A stretch of 64,000 bases of DNA from Holacanthus passer (GCA_025331565.1 JAFREQ010000061.1:2633501-2697500), one strand, 5' to 3'; positions 36,657 to 50,021 are shown, numbered from the stretch's first letter. Notes: generated by a model from the letters alone, not told the origin. Program-made: numbers and translations.

Positions 36657-39020
36657 ATTTTAATCTTTTTTTTTGTGGCGTGGTATCAAATGAGGGGCAA
36701 ACTGCTTTGGGTTAAATGTTTGGCTCTGTGGTACTTTATAGAGTCTCCAAATAATCTGCCCTCTTCAGGAGTTATTAGATATAAATCCATGCTGTTTTTA
36801 TTCAATCATGTCACTGTGATAATGATGCAAAACAGGCCGGGATTATCAGCGTTTCAGAGCAAAGGCGATGTGCAAGTGCAGCATTTAGGATGTTGATAAT
36901 CACTTCCTTTTTATTATTTGCTTGAGAAAAGATGAAGTTCTTTTCGATGCTCTGTGTACGCTGGTCCTCTCTGTTGTCTGCGTGACTGTCTGCCTGCTGA
37001 TCAGGCTCTATCTCTCCACCTTCGTCCCCCTGATGGACTTCAAGGGCATTGGTCATCAGCATTGGTGAGGTAAACAAACTCCGCCCACCACTTCTCATTA
37101 CTAGTCCTAATTACCCTGACAAGTCACCACTGGCTTGTGTGTGTGTGTGTGTGTCCCTCTTGATTTTACTGACACAAACAAAGCAGTGAGAGCACACGGG
37201 CGCACACACACATTTATTCTTGGCACAGACACAAACATACACTGAATGCACAGACATAAAACAGTGACGCAACCGATCAATAGCCGGCTCGTGTCCCTGA
37301 CTTGGTGGAAGGCGGCAGACGAGGTATTTGAAATCCAAAGAGTTATCAGAGGCAGGAGAAAAGAGGGAGGAGGTAAAAGTCTTTGTTAGGTTTGACCTTG
37401 CTGGGATTTGTCTTCTGCGGCCGGGCAAATTTAAAATGCGACAAAAGAAATGCAGCCACTCAAATACTTGATCATCACACGAGTGAAATCCCTTCGCTTT
37501 GCTTATGCTAATGCGCACAAGCACAAACATATTCATTTCTGGCAGATTCTCTTTGATCCATCAGGATGTTCGGTCTCTCCTTCGCCTCCCCGAAGGCTCG
37601 GGAACGGACGACTCCCATGGCAGTCAGTCGCTGATCAGGTGTGCTGAGAGTCGCCATGTTGAGCACCAGCTCATTAAAGTCTCATCTTCATAGCCTTCCA
37701 CCCCCACTTATCTGAGATGACGTGATGGAGCCCAAGGCACTTTAAACACCCCCCAGCCGCCCCTCCCCCCCCCCACGCTAGCCACGCCAAAATGCTCTGA
37801 TGATCATCTGTCACTTGCGTATGATGCTCCACTTCTGCCTGCTCGCTCTTCCAGAACACAGGTGTGAAGTATCAGCAGAGCAGAGCAGAACTTTTCCTAC
37901 GACACAACACTCGACTTTCCTCGCTGTTGTCACGCTCCGTCCCAGCGGATGCACGTCGCTTCCCAGATCACGCTAAATGTTTGACAACCGCCACGGACAT
38001 TAGCAAAGATATGAATCCAGGGAAAGGGCAGAAAAAGAGGATTTTCATGTGGTTTGTAAAGAAATTGATTTTTTTTTTTGAAATCCCACATAAACCTACA
38101 ACACTTTCAAACACAGATGGACTAAATTTAAAGCAGAGATGAAATTAAAAGAAGGCCTCTGCAGCTGTTTCCACTGCATTCATGTGGCCGGTGTAAGATT
38201 TGTGTGTGTGCAAACATGAGAGCATCTATGTGTGTGTGTGTGCGTGTGTGTTTGACTGTGCTGGTTTGCTCTATTGTGTGTGTCTATAGAGAGAGCGCTA
38301 ATTGTAAAGGATGTGGCAGGTTAAGATAAGGTTATCTTGACGCAGTGAAACGTCTGAAAGAGAAGGCCAGAGCTTGCAGACGGAATTAGATTGATTAGAG
38401 GAGCCATATTTGGGCCACAGTGCTATTTCCAGATAGCCCTCGGTGAGCCGCATCCCCTTCGCCTGGCACGGCTCTGCTTTCGTCCTCGCCCTCACCCCCG
38501 GCTCTCTCCCGCTGACACTCCTGCTGTGCAGCAGGACAGCTGATAGTGCCACAGGCTGTCACTCAGCCGCTAACTGACTGGCCACTGCAAGGCTGAGATA
38601 GTCCCAAAGAGTCCTCCTCTGACATCCACAGTGAGGGAAAAGAATAATTAAAAGCAATGTATGCACCGTTGCAAAAGACGACTCCTTTCTGGATGCGAAA
38701 TCGTGTCTTCTGATTGGACTGTAACGCTCAATTCAACTCCATGTGCAGCAGAGTGTAACTTAGCCTTAAGTTTTTCGTTTCCATTTTTTTTTCATCCTAA
38801 GACCTCAAGGTAAACCGATTCTCTCACTCTGTGGTTTATAGGAGAGAGAAAAAAAAAATTCTCATCTTATAGACTTCATTTTAGACGAGGATGTGGCGAG
38901 GAAGTCAATCCCAAAAAATCCAGCACTCAATTCCTGCCATCAGGATCCTCCATTAGCCAAGCATTAGAAACAAATTAACTCTTCTCAGTTGAATGGCTTG
39001 TCAGAGGAAGTGTGGGAAAA
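36657..39020. other. non-coding stretch, no gene seen
   Basis: GT arrays lie at 37135-37154 and 38229-38250, and a C11 run near 37765. The 141-codon minus-strand frame at 37111-37536 begins in repeat-rich sequence and shows no domain. Otherwise unique. Confidence 0.5.
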
Positions 39021-39086
39021 TCCTCTATTAGGCAGGAGTTAAGTGCCTATTGGAAAGCTGGAGATGGAATCCTGCCTAATAAAGGA
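39021..39086. repeat. inverted repeat, 17-bp arms
   Basis: Arms 39021-39037 and 39070-39086 match at 16 of 17 positions as reverse complements, around a 32-base spacer. The core is ATTAGGCAGGA / TCCTGCCTAAT. Confidence 0.8.
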
Positions 39087-39552
39087 ATAGTCAACCATTG
39101 GAACGCCGGCTGAATGGAGGAGAAGAAGTGCTAATTAAGAGAACAAAGTGTCGTCTTACAGGCGAGTCCGTTAATGTGAGTTTTAGGGCTCATCTCGCTG
39201 GCATCCCCCGATTTCCTGAATATGAATATAGGGTTGAGTGTTATTGCTCTGCTTATGAAAGAGAGTGATAAAATTTGTTTATTTCGGGTGGTGGTGACAG
39301 TGTGTAAACAGATAAATAATGAATCTTCACTGCTCCCAGAGGCCACGCTTTTTTTTTCGACTAGTCTCATCTCCGAGTTTGACATGTCGTAAGCCATGCG
39401 ATGAACACGCCGCTCTGAAACTATTTGGGGCGTTGCGTCTCAGATGAGCCGAGCCAAGTCAAACCACAGCTCCGGTCTCCTCTGCCTCGCAAACGCTGAG
39501 CATTTTCCAGTTTTCAAGCTGTGAAAAGTGAGAGGGATGGCGAAACAGCGTC

Positions 39553-39711
39553 ATGGACCGAACCGGGCGGAGACTCAAAATAAACTCACGCAGGTTTGGC
39601 CCGAGCGCGGGCTCCATCTCTGTTTATCTTAGTGAGAGTGAGCATGGGAGCCCGGTGATGAAATCGAAAAAAATGAAAAAAAAAAGGGAGGAAAAAATTA
39701 AACAGAGTTGA
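39553..39711 (+). CDS. possible small ORF, basic 52-residue peptide (unproven)
   Basis: ATG at 39553 has G at -3 and G at +4, a good start context, and opens a 52-residue frame beginning MDRTGRRLKINSRRF. The C-terminal third is almost entirely Lys, Arg and Glu (SKKMKKKREEKIKQS). The first half is CpG-rich, while the lysine codons come from an A-rich tract, which makes a chance origin easy. No family is recognised, and no promoter or splice evidence is visible. Confidence 0.12.
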   Translation: MDRTGRRLKINSRRFGPSAGSISVYLSESEHGSPVMKSKKMKKKREEKIKQS

Positions 39712-40136
39712 ACAGGCCAGTGTATTTGGTTGGGGTTGGCATGGTAACAGAGTGCATGGATGCAGATAAACAGCACGTTGAGTACTCGGGGAGGAATGCA
39801 GCCCTTCTGCCTGCGGTTTGGAGAGGAGGTTAACACTTCTCTTTCTCAACAGCTTCACCACTCAACAACATATGGGACCGAGGGAGGGGGGGGGGAGCAG
39901 GAGAGGAGATTGCACTTTAATTGCGCACATCCAGGGATAAAAGGGAACGCGGAGGAATATTTGGAAAAAAGGCTGAGAAAAAAGGGAGCGATGTGTAATG
40001 GTCGATTGCAGATTATGGCACAAGTTGTTGCAGTGTTTTCACTTAACAATTGGAATCAGAGAGAGAGGGAGAAAAATGGGGAAAAATTAAAAATGAGAAA
40101 CAGAAAACGGACTATGGAAAATTACAGAATAGAGGC

Positions 40137-40158
40137 TTTTTTTTTTTTTTTTTTTTTT
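40137..40158 (+). repeat. poly-T run (22)
   Basis: Twenty-two consecutive T. Confidence 0.95.
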
Positions 40159-43100
40159 CTCAGAATGAAGGTTTGACTCCTCTGGATTCTCCTGCACAGC
40201 TTATTGGACTTTGAGCAACCTGTGAAGCAAACGGAGGAACCTGTCATCATTCCTCATACAGCACAACGATCTGGGCCAATGAAAAAAGCCACCTTTGATT
40301 TGTTCAGTTATATTAAAAGTTATAAGGGCGGGCAGGAGCTATGGATAAGCAGGTGGGAATGGCAGCGGGTAGAAAGAGAGAGCGGGAGAAAGGGGGAGAT
40401 GGTAAGGAGAAGCCAATTTGGTGAGGGATGGTGGCTGTGGCTTGCTGATAAGAGGCTCTCCTTCTCAGCTCCCCCTGACAGAATGGGGAGGCCTTGTCTG
40501 CCGCCCCATTAGCAGCCATACCTACAAGGCCCTGCCTTTTCTACATGGCCAGCCTTCAATAGGAGGAAGAAATGGAAAATGGCTACTTAACCAATGATTA
40601 CCCGATTGAAAGGTACCTGTCATGGGAGGGAAGGGGCCCGGAGAATGGAGGGGGCACGTGGGGGAGGATAGGAGTGAGTAATTTCGGTCCTGTCTCAGCA
40701 GTGAGATGAACGTGTTACTGTGAGATTAAACCAAGAGTGTGTGTTTATTAAAGCCACGCGGGGTGAGGGGGGGGGCAGGATTTTAAAGATGAGGGAGGAG
40801 AATTACTAGACTGGGGGGTCGGCAGTGGAAAAGCTTTGAGCACAGTAGAGAGCAAAAAAAAAATCCGAGCCCGCCGATGCCTCTTTGCTCCTCCGGATAA
40901 CTTCCTGCTCCTTTCTTGCTTTGCTAATATTTTATTTATGTACTGTATTCAGGTGGTTTGTTAGCGTTTCATGCCGAGCTGGTTGAGAAGTCCACAAATC
41001 ATCCCGGAGAATAGAAATGCCATGCTTAGCTGCGGTCCCTCCTAATCAGAAAAACAATTCTCCTGGTATTACTGTTAATCAGAGCGCTGCTCCATCACTG
41101 CAGAGCGTTCACCTGTAGTTTCTTTTCCAGCATAATGGCTGCTTTTATTCTCCCCCTCTAATTGCTTGTCGTATCTGTCCCTCTGGCTCTTTGTTTCCGC
41201 GAGTCGCTCTTATCACCTCGCCGTGCTGCCACCCGCCAGTGTCACGCAAGCCACAACACTTTCTGCACTGATCTTGTGAGGGATGCCCTGAGCCACGGCG
41301 TTTTTAATGGTCCCCGTAGGCCTGGCCCACAGTGCCATGCGAGTGGCTTTATGGAAGCTATTTTAGTGTTTACTCACTGGCACTTACAGGGTCGACAAGC
41401 GTCCTGTGTCTCTCCATGTGCAGCGAGGCGCTGCAACCCTGACTCCCGATTTTAATGTTATGGGTAACGTTATGGCTCTGTCTCTTTGCTCAATCGTTAA
41501 CTCTGTGACCATTTTATGGGGTATTAATTGAGTTGTAATTTTGACTCAATGAAACCATGTAAGAGTTTAATGCCGTTTTAACTTGGGATCTAATTGAAAA
41601 CAGGCGCTGAGCTCTCGAGCTTGACACAGTGTCCAATATGACGGAGATTAGCTGTTTTTAAAGTTAGGAGTATTATTTATTCTTCACATGTAAAATAAAT
41701 AGAAAACAAAGCTACGTGTTAACTCGACAGTGTCACATAGATGGACACCTTTAATTTAAAACACGTAAAGACAAATAGTTAAGACACACACGTGCACACA
41801 TGCACGCACATGCACAAAGGGACGGAGTAAAGGGAGGTTTGGATGGCGCTCTGCACTGATCACATTACCTCATCTCACATGTATTTCGGAGGCCTGAAAC
41901 CTGATATGCATGCAATTGTTATTTTAAATCACCGTCTGGGAAAGCTGGACCCAAGGTCTACGGAGTCACTCACCCAGTGGGGGTTTAGAAGGGGGGAGGT
42001 ACAGAGACAGGATAGGCCACAGGGGCAGGTGGTGCATTATGAACTGACAAGTTTAGGGGTGCAGTTTCAATGAAGCAAGAGAAATGACTCCATCGTTAAA
42101 AATATCAATTAATCCTTGACTTTTTCATTCATACTTTTGTCCGCAGCATCACCGAAAGGTTCAGATTAGAGACGACTATATTAAATGTAGTTGGAAGCTC
42201 CAATTTAATTAGAGGAATCACAATATGTTTGTTAGGCCCTTGATCATATTGCAGACTGTGTGCAGTGAAGTGGTCGGGCAATTTCTCTCCTTCCCCTTAT
42301 CTCTTGTATCCCTTCTCTCTATCATCTGTCCCAATCTTTGTCCGTGTTCACACCTGCAAGGTTAATGTGTATGTGAAGGCAGAGAATATTGCATGGCGCT
42401 GACTTCAGATCCATAAGCATATATTTCACCTCTCACGGCTGGACAGGCGCCATGACAGAGGCCACCGGATAACTGCTCCTTCCCTCCTATCTGCAACCCA
42501 GGTTAATTAAAGTTCCTCATCCCCCCTCAAAGTATGCTTTTAAACAGAGTGCTATGTGTCATTGGATTGTATTTTAGTCCTTTTAATGATGGACTCATCG
42601 TGTGTCTGTGTATGTGTGTGGGTGTCTTTGAATGAGCATGTTGCACATTTCATTTAATCAATATGTGCACACATGCGAGGCATGCAGGCCGATTTAAATG
42701 CTCAAAATACCACTGGAATTCAGCTGTCTCTCACAAAACGACATGCTTCTCACAACAACGTTTAACCTTGATATGTTTGATGAATGAAGTATGTGTTAGC
42801 CCTACAGCATCCGTGCTTGCAACAGTAGCTGTGTGTAGTACTCGACATGCCCATAAGGGAATGATTACTATCAGTTATCCACCCACACAAAGACGTTAAT
42901 GTTGCATCACCTGCATAATGAATTCACCAGAAACTTGCCACCGATTCGGTTTCAAGTAACCGTACACCAGAGGCCAAATGGGAAATACTGTAAAAGAAGA
43001 GACTGGGGGTAAATACGGGAGCTCGACTCGTGGATCTCTCTCTTGAACAAGCCACCAAGCCACAGGCCCTCACATTCCTCTATAATGATGTGTAATACTT

Positions 43101-43404
43101 TGAATCCACAAGGTTAAGTATGAGTGGAGTGGGCTGCCTGCCGGCGGACTTAGATATGGGAGTCTGACTCAGACTAACGCAACTTTAGCTCACAACTATC
43201 GGTGTAAAGTGTTAATGAACGATCACCTGGGGGAGAAACACGCACGCACACGAATTCGCACACACAATTTCTACGCATGTGCACACGCAAGTGTACAAAA
43301 ATATAGACACACACACACTCAAAATATACAAACTGTCACAAATACACAAACATATGCTTGTGCATGCAAACACAGATGTGAATTGTGACTAAATGCATGA
43401 GCAG

Positions 43405-43440
<36 letters not shown>
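43405..43440 (+). repeat. (CA)n microsatellite
   Basis: Eighteen uninterrupted CA units, preceded by 150 bases of degenerate CA-rich text from 43240. Confidence 0.95.
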
Positions 43441-43442
<2 letters not shown>

Positions 43443-44464
43443 TAATGCAACCATGCCTTCTCAGATATGTACACAACTTAGTCCACATACCAGCAAATAA
43501 ACACTGTGCTCACACACTTTGTAACAGTGTAGTGTATGGAATTATGTTCTCATGCAAACAAAAACAAACATTTGTTGCACTTGTGTTAATAATTACATCA
43601 GGAGTTTATTCCAGTGCCGTAAAAAAGGAAACCGCCCCTGACCTTCTCTTTTTAAAACTCCCTTTAATTTCTCCTTCTCCTTCTTCCATCCCATTGACTC
43701 TTTCCGGATCATTGAGCTGCTGCAACTAGCGGGACTGTACTTACTGTAGAATCCATGTATAGAATCCATAAGCATTAAACTTGATTTCATTATTTACTTT
43801 ATTGGAATCGTTGAAACACTGCATGTAATGTGCTGCAGGGCAAATAGCTTCTGTGAGGATACTGAAGACCTTTTTCCAGTTTCACTCACTTTTACTCCTC
43901 CTTTTCTCTCTTCCCCTTCTCTCCTTTCCTTGGGTGATTTATTGGATGATGATCCCGTCTTTTCCTCTAAGGGTGAGCGTGTGCTGTGGGCATCCAGCCA
44001 ACGGGACCTGCTTTAATTGATGTCAGTAATCTGGTCACCTTGAGAGATAGTTAAAAGGGCAAATCTCTATTAGCTTTAGTTTATGGCGAGCAAATTAATA
44101 CATACACACGCACAGACACACGCACACACGCACCTCCCGAAGACAATGTGTTGAAAGCAGCACAGGACAGAGAACGAATGTAAAACATTCTGCAGATATT
44201 AGCGACAATTCTCCGAGCGCTAATCTTGTCGACTGCTGTTTGCTGTGAGTAAACACGAAGGTGTAGTCTCTCTGCCGAAGCCCCTGTTCCCTTAAACGCT
44301 GTGCAAAATACATTACGACCAGTGCAGAGCCAAGATAAGTTATTTCTGGTTGGATAAGCACAAGGGGATGTATCTGAGGGAGCCAAAAGAATCTACATTA
44401 AGGAGAGATATCTGTTAATTAAATCTGTCCCTGCCTGATCTCTATCTGTAACACGTAACTTACA

Positions 44465-44482
44465 CCGCCGCCGCCGCCGCCG
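44465..44482 (+). repeat. (CCG)6 trinucleotide run
   Basis: Six perfect CCG units. Confidence 0.9.
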
Positions 44483-45265
44483 CTGGATGAACACACGCTC
44501 GTGCGCACACAAACACATGCACACACACATAAAACTTAAAATACCAGACTTCCCTCTCTATCATCCCATCTTCCATTGCAGACAGGAAGGGAAACACATT
44601 TCCGAACATAAAGGCAATACAGGGTGGCGTAATATATTTTCACATAGGTGATATTGCCAATTCTTTATAGTACCATAAGACCTAATACCACGGCCTTTAT
44701 GTCCGCATTATATGCATAAAGGCTAATGATGCTGGAGAATCAGGCCTCGCAGTCACCTTTCATGTGGCGTTTCCTCAATCCACGCTGTGAAGAAGAAGTA
44801 GAGAGCTCTCCATTACCATTAAGAAAGTAATAAAAATGGAATCATGAAACGTATTAAATTATTCTAGTTTAAATCAGTAATCTATTACATACACAACATG
44901 TTATTTATATAACGTGATGTTTTGCTTCACAACAACGTTTTTTTGCAATAGAGAAGACTTTGTTTTGTGTGGTTTCACTTTTATTGCTTTCTTTTTTTTC
45001 TTGCGTGCTCAATTTCTCCCACTTCATATTCATGTTTTTCTTCTTCTTCTACGTCTTCTTGCTCTTCAACCGCTCAAATGTCTTGGGACTCTGTCTGGTT
45101 ATTCCCGAGAAGGACAGGGGCTCGGAGGTGACTGGGGGGGGGTGAAGTCTTGGGGTGTATGCGGACCAGATGTCTGGGCTTTCATGAGGCTGGGGAGGGG
45201 CAGCGGGAGAGGACGACGGAGAAGTGGGGGGACATGGCTGTTCTCAATTACCCTGATCAATGGAA

Positions 45266-45300
45266 GGGAGGGAGGGTGGGGGAGTTGGAGGGAGCGGGGG
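45266..45300 (+). other. strong guanine-quadruplex motif
   Basis: GGG runs at 45266, 45270, 45274 and 45278-45282 are separated by single bases, the most favourable loop pattern. Further G runs follow at 45290-45292 and 45296-45300. Confidence 0.75.
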
Positions 45301-47290
45301 TATTGGCGTGAAGGGGGGGACCACGCACCACTGTAAAAAAAAAAAAAAAAGTGGACACATATTGTTAAGAATGAGAGAAAGTTACGGGAAGCTCAAATAA
45401 AGACTTGTGTCATAACATTATTCTTTTCCTCACTAAAGCTTCATGTTGGTGGGTTGTTTTTTTTTTTGCGTGCTAATGTTCTCGATGGCTTTGCCTTGGT
45501 GACAGTCTGCAGTGTTAAAGACGTTCAGCAGGAGATCATTTATACAGTAATGACCTTCTGATAGACTAGATGTTTTCATGTATGCTTTGAAGCTCGCACA
45601 TGCTACAAATAGGGCTTTGCATAAAGTGCAGGTATTCATTAGAGCGGCGCAGGATTCCAATAATGATCGCTTGATTTGCTTCTTTAGACTGTGACCATTA
45701 TTTCATTAGTGTGGCTTCAACAACAATAAAAAGATCCTGAACTAGATGATGGTTGAGCTAAAGCCGAGGCCCCTTCTTAGATCAAGTGGTAGCTCTGTTC
45801 TGTGTTTTAATTAGGATTATATGTCCTCTTTAAAGGATCCTTTCTCTGAAGCCCTTCCCATTTAGAGCCTTATAGGGTTACACAAGATTAAAAGCACTTT
45901 TCCATCTTTACCCCCTGATACATCTTTGAAATTGTGCTTGGTTCTCTGTCTCTGGAACACTTTATCTCCCCCTAAGAAGGACTGAGGGGTGAGAGGAGGG
46001 GTAATGCGAGGTTTGGGTGGTATGCCAGACTTTTCTTTTCTTTTTCTTTTTCTTTTTTCTACCTCATTTGCTTTGTATTTACTTATACATTTAGCGACTA
46101 CAATGTAGATGTTATGTTATTTCCATTTATAATATCACTTTGATCAGACGCGGGGAAGGGTCACATTACGCTCTACAGCTTTAGTGCGTCCTCCACGTTT
46201 GATACAACAGGCCTGTGTCCAATCACAGAGATCTTCCCTGTGACCTCTGACCTTTACTCCTGTGAGCAGAGAAAGAGAAAGGCATTGGTTTCAGCAGAGG
46301 GAGGGGTTGGAGCTGCCTGTCTCTAGCTGCAGACAGCTCAGCCCCCCCCCCACATCCCCAAACCCCCCCTTACATTTTTTTTTGCTTCTTCTTGAAACTA
46401 ACTTTATTCTAAACACTTGAAAATCCTCCACATGTGCAAGCAATTAGGTTTCACGACTCTTGCTCTGGATGAGAACAGACATCAACAAGCACACACACAA
46501 ACACAGTGAGGCTCGCTCATTTGAACACGCAGGCACGCACATATACAATCTGAACACACGCAGGCAAACGCACATATAGATAATGCATTAAACAGACACG
46601 CACAGAACTGAACACGTAAAATACACACACATGCCCATACACAGCCAACTGTACTATGAATATACTGTATTATTCAACATTTAAATTAAGAAACAGAGAA
46701 TCATATTCATTTGATAAATATTCTGCCCACATGTCGCAGCATGACTCACATTTTTTATTTACCTTTATAAGAGAAATGTGTTAGTGTTGTTAATGCCAAT
46801 CCCTGTGCAAATTCCAAAAAGGAAAAAAAAATAAAAAACTTACAGTAACATCTAATGCCTGAAAAGGCATTTGTAAATATTTTACATTCTCACATCTGCC
46901 CTTTCACAATGTTGAGCAGCAGCAAAGTTTGGTATTTGCATCAGAAAGTATCCAGAATAATAACACGGCTACAGTGAGGAAAACAATCACAGACTAAACA
47001 GAAATGTTCTCTGTTAGTTCCAATGGAAAAAATTTCCAGTGAGGTTCTTCACGCAGGAAAAAGGCAAAAGGGTTTGTTGTCTTCTATCATCAATGAAAGA
47101 AAATAGCAGGGCTACTGGTGTTTATGTCTCTCAGGTCACGATAACTAATACACAAGGAATCGATGTTAATGTTAATACAGACAGATCCTGCACTTTGAGA
47201 TGCTGTGTTCACTTGTTGATGATGTTTTTCCTTCATACATCCATTTTGTAACTGATTAATTGCTATTTTCCACTGAGCTACTGAGAGACC
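45301..47290. other. non-coding stretch, no gene seen
   Basis: A16 at 45335-45350, TTTTC repeats at 46031-46060, a C10 run near 46341, and degenerate CA-rich text with two related 30-base units at 46521-46580. Otherwise unique. Confidence 0.5.
46031..46060 (+). repeat. (TTTTC)n-like pyrimidine repeat
   Basis: Five to six T4-6C units in tandem. Confidence 0.85.
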
Positions 47291-47428
47291 TGTCAGTGTG
47301 TCCCGGGTTCAAGTTAGGTTTACATCAAACCCGACCACTGAGACAGTCACTGGGCCTTTACACAAACGGTAACTGGACCCTGAGCCAAGTTTTTTTTGCG
47401 CCTACCTGAACCCAAAACTCCACTGACA
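47291..47428. mobile_element. possible small inverted-repeat element (MITE-like)
   Basis: The ends TGTCAGTG (47291-47298) and CACTGACA (47421-47428) are exact complements. Imperfect complementarity extends about 28 bases inward (GGGTTCAAGTTAGG against CCTACCTGAACCC). The length is 138 bases. No flanking target duplication is evident, so it is either old or a simple inverted repeat. Confidence 0.4.
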
Positions 47429-49970
47429 CACTCATTACCAGTAGCATGACCGTGACTTCTGATACCAGGAATTTACTGGATGAGCAAAACACAAACTGGT
47501 GGAAAATATACTGTAATAGAAAAGACACTCAAGCCAACAAACAGCAAAAGCCTCATCAATTCTCAACACTCTTTTCTAATAGTTTACTGAGAGCAAACCT
47601 CTCACAGTCGCAGTGTTCAGCTGTGGCCGAGCCGGAGCCTGTGCGTTTCGGTGATCCGTGCGTGGAAGCAGTGTAGTTTGTACGACAGCTGACAGTTGTA
47701 AATGTTCCACTTTGGTTGTTTACAAAATAATATTACAGGCAAATCAGGATAATGCAGACGCTCTCAGTCTGTTTCTGCTGAAGTCACAGATCTGCAGCTA
47801 ATGAGCGAGAGATGAGACAAAAATGAAACCATGCAATAGGCTGTAAATGAAAAGTGGTGCAATTGTGAAAATGACTCTATAGGAGGAAAGTGTTTTGGAT
47901 ATAAAACAAGCAAAGCAAAATAAATGGTTGAAAGGTAGAATCATAAAGGAGACAATTTCTTCAGCCGGTTACTGACAAAAAAAAAACATTTTAATCATAG
48001 TAAAAGAGATGTTTCATCTTGAGACGCCTTTTCCTTAAACACACAGGCTTCGTTACGACTGTTTTCTAGTGGAACCAGTTCTCGCTGGTTGGCCATTAGG
48101 AACCTTTGTGTGTGCTGCACATTAACAACAATTTAGTTAATTAGCCAACAGTGATTTGTATACCAAGAGCTAATTCCTTAAGTGACTGTCAGCTGGATGT
48201 GTGGTGGCTTTGCTCTGATTGATAATATGTACTTTTACCTCTCTGTTGTAAAAGACGTTTAGCGAAATGACCAGCAGGTGGGTGAAATGACAGCGGCTGA
48301 GCGAACTGGAAGTCGCCGGTTTTACTCTCACTGACATTTGATTTGACGTTTCCTCGAAAGGATTTCTTCAAATGTTTTTGTCTGAGCAGATTACGCCTGT
48401 GTTTGATGATGAGTGTGACATGTCACCTTATCGAGACTAAATGGCGAAAGATTCACTGAGGTAACATTGGTGTGATGTGGATAATCATTACATTAATGAC
48501 ACACGCTCACATGCAGTGTAATTTAAAAGCAATTATGGGATCAGTAACCTTTTTAATCCAATCATCACCTAGAGTAGGCGCTGTGTGTCATGCTGTATCA
48601 CCTGAACCGGCAAATGGAAACATTAATAAAATGTTAATCAATCACAGAGAAGGGGACTAAGCTGACAGGTAGGTCAGGTAGAGTTAACATATTGATAGAG
48701 GCGTTGACTTTCTGGACGATATTGGGGAAGATTCTGGAGACATATTATATTACCTACATCATCCCAGAGTATGTGCAGGCAGATTTTCCTACCACTTTAA
48801 TTCAATATACCTTACAATGTATTTTCCAAAAAGTGCCAGGCACCGTATATTAATAGTAACAGGCGCTCACACAAATGCGTTCATGCACGCTCAAACACAG
48901 GCCTCCAGTTTTGCCACAGGATGCTGTTTTCCAGCTGTTTAAACCGCGGCTCATATTAGCTGCTCAGTCATTGGAAGGAAAGGCAGGCAGGATACCAGTA
49001 ATTACTGTCTGATTGGTAGAGTGGCTGCAATTAGCAAGTGTGAGTTGTGAAGATTTGCATACCTATAAAAAGCTCAGGGAAGCGAGGCACGCTTACTATA
49101 AAGGCTCTTATAGCAAAGATGAACAAAAGATGACAAAAATGATCCGACAAATCTGGAAATAAATATGAAAAATCTCGGTATGTCAGGAGGCCACAATATT
49201 CGAGTTACCCACCATCATTGAGGCCAAATCAGTGCCAAACACAAACCAGATATCATCCATTACAAACAGTGTGGAGGAATCTATTTGCTCCCTGTACAGT
49301 ATCTGTGTGCTTCCACCCCGGCAGCGCCGAGGAGAGTCTCAGCAGTGGTCCTCCCTTATCATAGCACATTTAACAGGGGGCTAATCCAATCAGGTGGGAT
49401 AACAGGGTTGCTCTCTGTGAGTGGAGGAGGATCAGGCGAGCGCTCCTCTGCTTCCCATTAGTGTGCGTCTCTCCAGCCGGGCCTATCCTAATCCCATTTC
49501 CCCATCTAAAGCCTTAACCCAAACAAGCACACAGGACAATAATCTCCGGTCACACTCCTGTCGGCCGCCCCGGGCCTCCTGATGCCGCTAATGGAGGGCC
49601 AGCCAGAGAGATGCCAAGAGACCGCGAGGGGGACTGGATGTGACTCGTTCAGCCAAGGAACCACGACATCCACAGCTTTTGCTTTGTTTATCTCTCCACT
49701 ATTGTTTCTTCTCCTTTCGTCTTTAGTGGCATCCATTGCTGGTTTTTCCTCTGCATCGCCACACACATTCAACCACACAGAAATCTGGTCTTTGCAGAGA
49801 TCATTTTTCAGCTCAGCGTGTCGACAGCATTGTTTCATAAACACACTGATTATATTTTTTATTGCATCACAACACTCATTGCCACATTTAGAGGTGTTTA
49901 AAATGTACATTGTGATGTTATAGAAAGGAATAAGGTGCAGATTTGTGACATGGTTTGGGAAGTCATTCGA

Positions 49971-49995
49971 TTTTTTTTTTTTTTTTTTTTTTTTT
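49971..49995 (+). repeat. poly-T run (25)
   Basis: Twenty-five consecutive T, the longest homopolymer in the window. Confidence 0.95.
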
Positions 49996-50021
49996 AGTTC
50001 AGACAAAGGAAAAACGACATG

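Larger units (their letters stand above)
39712..45265. other. non-coding stretch, no gene seen
   Basis: Includes T22 at 40137-40158, a CA array at 43405, (CCG)6 at 44465, a regulatory-looking segment at 40920-41170 with TAATC and TAATTG sites, and a 9-bp inverted repeat at 44693-44723. The 138-codon frame at 39760-40176 crosses low-complexity G and A runs and is probably spurious. Confidence 0.5.

Noticed and set aside
37111..37536. 141-codon minus-strand frame
   Set aside because: Ends in a GT microsatellite and lacks any domain or splice support.
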